This document shows, in pieces, positions 1 to 5,289 of a DNA stretch of 8,715 bases; the first letter of the stretch is position 1; the number at the start of each line of letters is the position of its first letter. Where the stretch lies: contig CAZBJW010000195.1 of NCBI GenBank assembly GCA_964492135.1, positions 1 to 8,715 on the forward strand. The letters are read 5' to 3'. Origin of the DNA: CAYGAW01 sp964492135. GTDB taxonomy: Bacteria > Chloroflexota > Anaerolineae > UBA7937 > B3-Chlor. The notes under the pieces are model-generated. The model saw nothing but the letters and a program-made list of their open reading frames with translations. It was not told where the DNA came from and searched no databases. Position numbers and translations under genes: made by a program.

Positions 1-89
1 CCAGGAGGTTGGGCAAAGACAAGACCATCGTGGTCATCTTGACCGACAGCAGGGACCGTTACCTCACCACCGAGAGGTACATTACCTAG
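1..89 (+). CDS. C-terminal end of a cysteine synthase-like PLP enzyme (partial)
   Basis: The reading frame open from base 3 to the TAG at 87-89 encodes 28 residues containing TIVVILTDSRDRYLTTE. This closely resembles the conserved C-terminal strand and tail of O-acetylserine sulfhydrylase / cystathionine beta-synthase type enzymes (typically VVxxLxDSGxRYLST). Those enzymes are PLP fold-type II proteins that make cysteine from an activated serine and sulfide. The gene starts outside the window, so its active-site lysine and exact reaction (CysK, CysM or CBS-like) cannot be judged. The Gly of the usual DSGxRY motif is Arg here. Two further fold-type II PLP enzymes follow on the same strand, which supports the reading. 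The family call is fairly secure; the specific enzyme is not. Confidence 0.7.
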   Translation, partial: RRLGKDKTIVVILTDSRDRYLTTERYIT

Positions 90-99
90 ACAGTGCGCA

Positions 100-124
100 G
101 CGATCCCCCCATCCCCTGGGTCGC
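100..124 (+). terminator. Weak hairpin 11 nt after the cysteine synthase-like stop
   Basis: GCGATCC (100-106) can pair with GGGTCGC (118-124), giving seven pairs including one G-U, around an 11-nt C-rich loop. No T-run follows, so this is not a canonical intrinsic terminator. The position just after a stop codon is the main reason to list it. Confidence 0.2.
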
Positions 125-205
125 CATACCGGCCTTCACCGAGGTGCTACTGCGTCCTTCGATCGGCGCATATCCAGCCCATCCAGGTCCAGTCCTTGAC
201 CCTGC

Positions 206-234
206 TTGACAAGCCCCGGTACATGCTCTACCAT
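206..234 (+). promoter_or_regulatory. Candidate sigma70 promoter for the threonine synthase-like gene
   Basis: A perfect TTGACA -35 box (206-211) is followed after 17 bp by TACCAT (229-234), a 4/6 match to TATAAT. Transcription would begin near 241 and leave a leader of about 29 nt with a good ribosome-binding site. The spacing is ideal but the -10 is only moderate. The 180-bp gap (90-269) contains no other gene. Confidence 0.4.
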
Positions 235-269
235 TCGGCAGATACCCCCAGCTTGACAAAGGAGAAGCA

Positions 270-1520
270 ATGGCCAAAGGAGAATCACTGGCCACGGGAC
301 TGCGATGCTTGTCGTGTGGTGAGACCTACCCCCTCGAGCCGACGCTCTTCGTAGGCTGTCCTGCCTGCATGACCGAAGATTTCCAGGCACCGCTGGAAGT
401 CACCTACGAGTATCCTGAGAACCCGGATGACCTTCTGCCGGAGGCGCCTCTTCCGGGTCTGGCCCGGTATGCACCGCTGCTTCCTCCCCTGGTCGAGGGG
501 ATTTCCCTGGAAGAGGGGGGCACGCCACTGGTCTATGCGCGACAACTGGCCAGGTGGGCTGGGGTGAGGGGGGAACTGTACATCAAGGACGAGTCGCGCA
601 ACCCCACCTGGTCCCACAAGGATCGCTTTGCGTTTCTGGTGATCGGTGGGGCTATGCAGGTCAAGGCCTCAGCCGTGGTCGTCAGTTCTACGGGAAATCA
701 CGGCGCGGCGACGGCCGCCTACGCGGCCAGGGCAGGCCTCCCCTGTATCGTCCTGGCTCCACCCCATTGTCCGCCCGCTGTCCAGTCCTTCCTGCTAAGC
801 TATGGGGCCGCTGTGCTGATCGTCCAACGCCGGGCGGCCTGGACGATCATCGGGGAGGGAGCGCAGCTCGGCCGCTGGTACCCGGCGAGCACTTTCACTC
901 CCACCCCTACCGGCCCGCCCTACGGCCCCGAGGGATACAAGACCATCGCCTACGAGATCTGTTTGCAGCTCGACGGGCGGGTCCCTCGGTCGGTATTCGT
1001 GCCTACGGGATATGGCGAACTGCTTTATGGCGTCTGGAAGGGGTTCCGCGAGCTGCGCGATCTGGGCCTGGCAGATTCTGCTCCAGTGATGGTCACCTGC
1101 GAACCGGCGGCCCGGGCGCCGCTAAGGCAGGCGCTGGCTGACGGCGTAGTGACCGCCACGGTGCCTCCAGAGCCGACGATAGCCTATGCCATCGCGGCGA
1201 CCGTGAACGGCTATCGCGCCATAGCAGCCCTCGACGAATCCTCTGGAATTGCCATCGCGGTCACCGACGATCAGATCGCTGAAGCCCAAACTCAGCTGGC
1301 GCAGGCTGGAATTTGGGCTGAGGCGTCGGCGGCGACATCGGTGGCAGGCCTTAAGGAAGCCGTGAGCCATGGCATGCAGACCGAGGGCCCGGTGGTCTGC
1401 ATCAGCACCTCGAGCGGCTTCAAGGACCTGAGCCTGGGCGAAACGTCTGCTCCTCAGGCAGAACCTACCCGCGAGGACGTCGAAGAGGCGCTGATGAGAA
1501 ACTACGGGATTGTGCTATAA
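270..1520 (+). CDS. Threonine synthase-like PLP-dependent enzyme with N-terminal zinc-ribbon-like motif
   Basis: This 416-residue protein is a PLP fold-type II enzyme closest in layout to threonine synthase, which converts O-phosphohomoserine to threonine in the cytoplasm. An N-terminal Cys4 motif (C13xxC16, C30xxC33) looks like the zinc-ribbon found at the start of many threonine synthase-like proteins. The PLP Schiff-base lysine is probably K117 in NPTWSHKDR. STGNHG (140-145) is the substrate/cofactor loop, and SSGFKD (381-386) matches the C-terminal [TS]G.GLKD motif of threonine synthases. Two motifs deviate: WSHKDR replaces the usual GSFKDR, and the glycine-rich phosphate loop is PTGYGELLYG (245-254) without the usual GNxGN. 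The substrate may therefore differ; cysteate synthase-like or other beta-replacement chemistry is possible. The ATG at 270 is preceded by AAAGGAGA (258-265). The family is sure; the exact reaction is open. Confidence 0.8.
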   Translation: MAKGESLATGLRCLSCGETYPLEPTLFVGCPACMTEDFQAPLEVTYEYPENPDDLLPEAPLPGLARYAPLLPPLVEGISLEEGGTPLVYARQLARWAGVRGELYIKDESRNPTWSHKDRFAFLVIGGAMQVKASAVVVSSTGNHGAATAAYAARAGLPCIVLAPPHCPPAVQSFLLSYGAAVLIVQRRAAWTIIGEGAQLGRWYPASTFTPTPTGPPYGPEGYKTIAYEICLQLDGRVPRSVFVPTGYGELLYGVWKGFRELRDLGLADSAPVMVTCEPAARAPLRQALADGVVTATVPPEPTIAYAIAATVNGYRAIAALDESSGIAIAVTDDQIAEAQTQLAQAGIWAEASAATSVAGLKEAVSHGMQTEGPVVCISTSSGFKDLSLGETSAPQAEPTREDVEEALMRNYGIVL

Positions 1521-1542
1521 GGAGATGGCGAGCAGGAGGTCC

Positions 1543-2514
1543 ATGAGCTCACTTCAAGCCCCGACTCTGCAAGACGTGCTGGCCGCCCAGAAGCGTATCC
1601 GACCCTATCTCCGCCCGACTCCACTGTACAATTATCCTCTCCTCGGCGAACTTGTGGGGACGGACATCTGGGTGAAACATGAGAACCACCAGCCCATGGG
1701 CGCCTTCAAGGTGCGTGGCGGGATAAACCTCGTATCTCAACTCACCCCCGAGGAGAAAGAGAAGGGCGTGATCACCGCCTCCACCGGCAACCACGGCCAG
1801 TCCATTGCCTATGCTGCTCGCCTCTTCGGCGTGCGAGCCATCATCGGCATGCCCGAGGGGTCCAATCCGGGTAAGGTGGCAGCGATCCGCAATCTGGGAG
1901 CCGAGGTTCTGTTCCACGGGAAGGATTTCGACGATGCCAGGCAGCAAGTGGAGGAACTGGCCCAAGAAGAGGGCTACCGGTATGTAAGCTCGGGCGATGA
2001 GCCTCACCTCATCGCTGGCGTGGGCACCTACGCTCTGGAGATGCTCGAGCAACTGCCGGAGGCGGAAGTGCTCATCGTCCCGGTCGGTGGCGGCAGCGGC
2101 GCCTCGGGAACGTGCATCGTGGCCAAGTCCGTTGACCCCGCCATTGAGGTCATCGGAGTCCAGGCGGAGAAGGCGCCCTCAGCCTGCCTCACCTGGAAAG
2201 CCAGGGAACGCGTGGAGGCCAGGATGGAGACCTTCGCCGAGGGCCTGGCGACTCGAGCCCCCTTCATGTTACCCCAATCCATCCTCTGGAAGCATCTGGA
2301 CGACTTCATCCTGGTCAGCGATGAAGAGCTCCTCCGGTCTATCGTGCACTTTCTGGAGAGAACCCACAACCTGGCCGAGGGTGCAGCGGCTGCCTCGCTG
2401 GCCGGGGCACTGAAGATCAAAGATCGCTTGGCCGGAAAGAAGGTGGCGCTGATCATGACCGGAGGCAATCTCTCCCTGGCGAACCTGCATCGGGCCCTGG
2501 ACCTCGCGGCGTAG
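1543..2514 (+). CDS. Threonine/serine dehydratase-like PLP enzyme (catalytic domain only)
   Basis: This 323-residue protein is a fold-type II PLP enzyme of the threonine/serine ammonia-lyase group. Such enzymes deaminate threonine to 2-oxobutanoate or serine to pyruvate. K56 in GAFKVRGG is the Schiff-base lysine. STGNHG (80-85) is the substrate loop, GGGSGAS (182-188) the phosphate-binding glycine loop, and TGGN (306-309) contacts the pyridine ring region. The length matches the catalytic domain alone. No C-terminal ACT-like domain is present, so allosteric isoleucine control as in biosynthetic IlvA is unlikely, and a catabolic dehydratase or racemase-like role is possible. Three in-frame ATGs exist. 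The one at 1543 follows AGGAGGT (1534-1540) and gives the usual family N-terminus, though the spacer is short. ATG 1525 sits directly on AAGGAG, and ATG 1510 would overlap the upstream gene. The gene follows the threonine synthase-like gene by 22 bp, so it is probably co-transcribed. Confidence 0.85.
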   Translation: MSSLQAPTLQDVLAAQKRIRPYLRPTPLYNYPLLGELVGTDIWVKHENHQPMGAFKVRGGINLVSQLTPEEKEKGVITASTGNHGQSIAYAARLFGVRAIIGMPEGSNPGKVAAIRNLGAEVLFHGKDFDDARQQVEELAQEEGYRYVSSGDEPHLIAGVGTYALEMLEQLPEAEVLIVPVGGGSGASGTCIVAKSVDPAIEVIGVQAEKAPSACLTWKARERVEARMETFAEGLATRAPFMLPQSILWKHLDDFILVSDEELLRSIVHFLERTHNLAEGAAAASLAGALKIKDRLAGKKVALIMTGGNLSLANLHRALDLAA

Positions 2515-2528
2515 AGGAGGGCTGCGGC

Positions 2529-2579
2529 CTTCGATACGCCGCTCCGCGGCTTCTCAGGGCGGGCAGCAGCGTCTCGAAG
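2529..2579. repeat. Imperfect inverted repeat downstream of the dehydratase gene
   Basis: Bases 2529-2543 and 2565-2579 are complementary over 15 positions with two mismatches (outer arms CTTCGATACGC / GCGTCTCGAAG, inner GCT / AGC), around a 21-nt loop. A competing small hairpin GCCGC-TCC-GCGGC (2538-2550) lies inside. It starts 14 bp after the dehydratase stop and could act in termination or mRNA 3'-end protection, but there is no T-tract, so the function is unproven. Confidence 0.4.
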
Positions 2580-2648
2580 CACCATCGACCTTCACCCCAG
2601 CCATCCGGTGTCAAGGCGGAGAAAGGTTGGTTCCCTTCGTCTCGAACA

Positions 2649-2672
2649 CTTGCAGACGGGTGTTCTGCCAAG
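2649..2672. promoter_or_regulatory. Small hairpin / dyad just upstream of the ABC-operon promoter
   Basis: CTTG-CAGA (2649-2656) can pair with TCTG-C-CAAG (2664-2672), eight pairs with one bulged C around a 7-nt loop. It lies about 20 bp upstream of the putative -35 box at 2692. It could be an operator half-site pair or a chance dyad; nothing in the window identifies a regulator. Confidence 0.2.
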
Positions 2673-2691
2673 GTGCGGTACTAAAGAGCCA

Positions 2692-2720
2692 TTGTTGCAA
2701 ATCGGTAATGCAGGTATAAT
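2692..2720 (+). promoter_or_regulatory. Promoter of the ABC transporter operon (near-leaderless)
   Basis: A perfect TATAAT (2715-2720) is preceded at 17 bp by TTGTTG (2692-2697), which matches only the TTG half of the -35 consensus. A start point about 7 nt after the -10 would fall near 2725-2728, leaving a leader of only about 10-13 nt before the ATG at 2738. No convincing Shine-Dalgarno sequence lies in that leader. Confidence 0.6.
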
Positions 2721-2737
2721 GGTTAAATGGGTAAATC

Positions 2738-3655
2738 ATGAGCCTGATTCGGACCGAGAGACTAACCAAGAACTTCGGCGAGTTCGTCGCCGTGAATAAG
2801 GTCACCCTCTCGGTAGAGGCCGGGGAGATACTGGCCCTGCTAGGGCCTAACGGAGCTGGGAAGACTACCACCGTCCGTATGTTGGCGTCCATCCTCAAGC
2901 CAACGTCTGGCGAGGCCACCATCGCGGGCTACGACGTGGTGGATGATGAGAGGACGGTGCGCAGCGTGGTCGGCCTGCTCACTGAATTCCCCGGCTTGTA
3001 TCACCGCATGCCTGCCCTCGACTACCTCCACTTCTTCGGCGAGTTGCAGGGCTTGCCCCGGCCGGAGCGGGAAGAGCGGATCGAGAGATTGATGGTCCGC
3101 TTCGGGATGTGGGAAGCGCGCCGGCAGCGCTTGGGGGAGTACTCCAAGGGGATGCGGCAGAAGATCGCTCTGATCAGAGCTTTGATTCATGATCCGCAGG
3201 TGCTGTTCCTCGATGAGCCGACCTCGGCTATGGACCCCCACAGCGCCAAGATGGTTCGCGATGCCATCATCGACCTGCGGTCGTCCCATCGGGCCATCAT
3301 CCTGTGTACACACAATCTGGTGGAGGCCGAGACTCTCGCCGACCGCATAGCCATCATTAAAGAGGGCGCTATCATCGCTCTGGGAACACCGCTGGAGTTG
3401 AAGCTAAGGCTCCTTGGAAACCCCACGCTCGAAATGCAACTCGCCGGACCGCTTGACGGCCTCTTGCCGGCCATAGAGAGCTTGGTCGCTATCGAAGAGA
3501 GGGGAGAGACCTGGTTTCGGTATCGTACAGACACGCCCCGGGAGATCAATCCCCTGCTTGTGCAGCGTCTGACGGACGAAGGTGCCCATATCATCATGTT
3601 GAGTGAGGTCCCCAGGAGTCTGGAGGACGTCTATCTTCGTATCGTGGAGGAATGA
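2738..3655 (+). CDS. ABC transporter ATP-binding protein (NatA/CcmA-like)
   Basis: This 305-residue protein is the nucleotide-binding subunit of an ABC-2 type exporter, acting on the inner face of the cytoplasmic membrane with the permease encoded next. Walker A is GPNGAGKT (36-43), the signature is YSKGMRQ (135-141, in place of LSGGQ), Walker B is VLFLDEP (155-161), and the switch histidine is H192 in CTHN. At the Q-loop position the sequence reads LLTEFPGLY, with Glu83 where glutamine is usual, a variation seen in some ABC-2 ATPases. The C-terminal 80 residues, ending ...SLEDVYLRIVEE, match the usual tail of this family, where SLEDVFL is common. An in-frame TAA at 2732-2734 rules out an earlier start. 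The stop overlaps the permease start by ATGA, indicating translational coupling. The transported substrate cannot be deduced. Confidence 0.93.
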   Translation: MSLIRTERLTKNFGEFVAVNKVTLSVEAGEILALLGPNGAGKTTTVRMLASILKPTSGEATIAGYDVVDDERTVRSVVGLLTEFPGLYHRMPALDYLHFFGELQGLPRPEREERIERLMVRFGMWEARRQRLGEYSKGMRQKIALIRALIHDPQVLFLDEPTSAMDPHSAKMVRDAIIDLRSSHRAIILCTHNLVEAETLADRIAIIKEGAIIALGTPLELKLRLLGNPTLEMQLAGPLDGLLPAIESLVAIEERGETWFRYRTDTPREINPLLVQRLTDEGAHIIMLSEVPRSLEDVYLRIVEE

Positions 3656-5124
3656 GTGTGCTTGGCAACGCGCTGATCATCACCCGCCGCGAGATCCGAG
3701 ACAGCTTGCGAGACTGGCGTATCATCACTCCCATTCTCCTGTTGACTCTGATCTTCCCGTGGCTAATGACGGTGACCTCCAGACTGGGCACTACCATTGC
3801 GGTGACCTGGGGGGTCGGCCAGAACGCAGAGACGATCATGAACCGTTTGGTTCCCTTTTCCTTGATGATCGTGGGCTTCTTCCCCATTTCCTTTTCCTTG
3901 GTCATCGCATTGGAGAGCTTCGTGGGCGAGCGAGAACGCCGCAGTATAGAGCCACTTCTCTCCATGCCCATCTCCGACACTGAGTTGTACATCGGAAAGC
4001 TCCTGTCTTCCATGACGCTGCCCTTATCGGCCAGCTACCTGGGCCTGGCGATGTACTCTGTGGGGTTGATCGTCTCCACTCGCTATGTGATTTCACCCAG
4101 CTTGTTGCTGCTGATCGTCGTGCTCACCACCATGGAGGCCGTGATCATGGTCACCGGCGCCGTGGTCGCGTCCAGCCAGACCACGAGCGTCCGGGCCGCC
4201 AACCTTCTGGCCAGCTTCATCATCATCCCCATGGCTTTTCTGCTCCAGGGGGAGGCTGTGCTTCTGTTCTGGGGTCGCGAGGAGGTTCTGTGGGCCTTCG
4301 CCCTGGTGCTGGTGATGGTGAATCTGATGCTGGTGAGGACGGGCATGCGCATCTTCAATCGGGAGGAGTTGCTGTCGCGGGAGTTCGACGAGATCAATCT
4401 GCCGGTCCTGTGGCGAACCTTCAGGCATCTCTTCGCGTGCTTGCCAGAATCGGTGCACTTGCCCCGGGACGGACCAGCATCTGCGTTGAGCCTGAGGCGG
4501 TTGTACCGGCACGATATCCCACAGCTGTTGCGGCTACAGAAGCTACCTCTGATCGTGGCCTTCGCGATCTTGGTGGTTGGAATGCTCGGTGGATGGCTGA
4601 TTGCACTGCGCTATCCTTTGCCCGCTGATCTCATTCAGGTGCACGGGCTTGCCAATGCTGACTTCAGCCAGGGTCTGCCCGAGATCCCGTTGCTGCCCGG
4701 CTTCGACGTGCGGAGCATTTTCGAGCACAACCTGAGAGTGCTCGTCATCGGGCTGGCGGCAGCGCCGGTCTCCTTCGGCGCGGTTCCACTGTTGCTGCTC
4801 ATGGCGTCGATGTTGATCGTGGGTTTCTTCGCTGGCGAGATGGCATTCCTGGGGATTAGCCCGCTGGTTTTCTTCCTGGCCTTCATTGTCCCCCACGGGA
4901 TCGTGGAGTTGCCGGCGGTCGTGTTGTCCACTGCCTTCAGCCTGCGCATCGCCGCCTCAATCATGTCGCCACCTCCGGGTTTCGCCATCAGTGAGAGCTT
5001 GCTCCTTTCAGTCGCCGATTTCATCAAGGTCTTCGTTCTCTTAGTGATCCCCATGCTCATGGTCGCCGCCGTCCTCGAGGTGTATGTCACGCCGCTGGTC
5101 GTGGTGCACTTCTTTGGTGGGTGA
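3652..5124 (+). CDS. ABC-2 type permease fused to a SpoIIM-like (DUF95) membrane domain
   Basis: This 490-residue membrane protein has two parts. Residues 1-230 are an ABC-2 permease. A hydrophobic segment (about 24-42) and another (67-88) precede the family's cytoplasmic motif ESFVGERERRSIEPLL (88-103) with GK at 115-116, followed by four hydrophobic segments (about 122-143, 148-173, 183-208, 212-230). A charged linker (231-297) leads to a second membrane part. Residues 298-490 resemble a complete SpoIIM: a TM near 298-320, N360 before a hydrophobic segment, the family hallmark PHGIVELPA (414-422), LRIA (431-434), and a final TM ending AAVLEVYVTP (472-481). SpoIIM acts with SpoIID and SpoIIP in peptidoglycan remodelling in endospore formers, but related domains are widespread in non-sporulators with unknown roles. 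ATGA overlap with the ATPase gene implies a single exporter complex. The permease call is firm; the SpoIIM assignment rests on motif recognition. Confidence 0.85.
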   Translation: MSVLGNALIITRREIRDSLRDWRIITPILLLTLIFPWLMTVTSRLGTTIAVTWGVGQNAETIMNRLVPFSLMIVGFFPISFSLVIALESFVGERERRSIEPLLSMPISDTELYIGKLLSSMTLPLSASYLGLAMYSVGLIVSTRYVISPSLLLLIVVLTTMEAVIMVTGAVVASSQTTSVRAANLLASFIIIPMAFLLQGEAVLLFWGREEVLWAFALVLVMVNLMLVRTGMRIFNREELLSREFDEINLPVLWRTFRHLFACLPESVHLPRDGPASALSLRRLYRHDIPQLLRLQKLPLIVAFAILVVGMLGGWLIALRYPLPADLIQVHGLANADFSQGLPEIPLLPGFDVRSIFEHNLRVLVIGLAAAPVSFGAVPLLLLMASMLIVGFFAGEMAFLGISPLVFFLAFIVPHGIVELPAVVLSTAFSLRIAASIMSPPPGFAISESLLLSVADFIKVFVLLVIPMLMVAAVLEVYVTPLVVVHFFGG

Positions 5125-5156
5125 GCCTCGCTGACTGCTACCTTCAGGCCCTGACA

Positions 5157-5170
5157 CCGCCTGGCGGCGG
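5157..5170 (+). terminator. Weak GC hairpin after the ABC permease gene
   Basis: CCGCC (5157-5161) and GGCGG (5166-5170) form a 5-bp stem with a TGGC loop, 33 nt after the permease stop. An 11-bp palindrome TCAGGCCCTGA (5144-5154) lies just before it. Neither is followed by a T-run, so intrinsic termination is uncertain. Confidence 0.25.
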
Positions 5171-5188
5171 ATGCTAGCTGTCTCGCCA

Positions 5189-5217
5189 TTGAGGAAAAAC
5201 GCAAGAGATGCTATAAT
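5189..5217 (+). promoter_or_regulatory. Strong extended -10 promoter of the ligA operon
   Basis: TTGAGG (5189-5194) is separated by exactly 17 bp from a perfect TATAAT (5212-5217), and a TG at 5209-5210 gives the extended -10 form TGnTATAAT. Transcription would begin near 5223-5225, leaving a leader of about 65 nt to the ligA ATG. This is the best promoter in the window. Confidence 0.75.
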
Positions 5218-5222
5218 CGCCT

Positions 5223-5240
5223 GAGAGGCTGCCGTCTCTC
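5223..5240 (+). promoter_or_regulatory. 5' stem-loop at the start of the ligA transcript
   Basis: GAGAGGC (5223-5229) pairs with GTCTCTC (5234-5240), seven pairs including one G-U, closing a TGCC loop. It would sit at the very 5' end of the mRNA made from the 5189-5217 promoter. That position is typical of stems that stabilise transcripts. No T-run follows and no riboswitch fold is recognised. Confidence 0.35.
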
Positions 5241-5289
5241 CAGCTCAGTGGGAACTTTGGGCCCGTGGGGCGAGGGGCTGAGGTGGCGT

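Noticed and set aside
2608..2799. Small plus-strand open frame of 63 codons spanning the ABC-operon promoter
   Set aside because: It overlaps the -35/-10 boxes and the start of the ATPase gene in another frame, has a highly charged random-looking sequence and no convincing ribosome-binding site.
4635..5204. Minus-strand open frame of 189 codons opposite the SpoIIM-like domain
   Set aside because: Its composition (many Ser, Thr, Met, Lys) is what antisense of a hydrophobic membrane segment gives. No family is recognised and it has no own promoter.
5248..5289. GTG at 5248 as the ligA start
   Set aside because: It would add 14 residues with no family match and overlaps the 5' leader. ATG 5290 has GAGGTG at suitable spacing and gives the usual LigA N-terminus.
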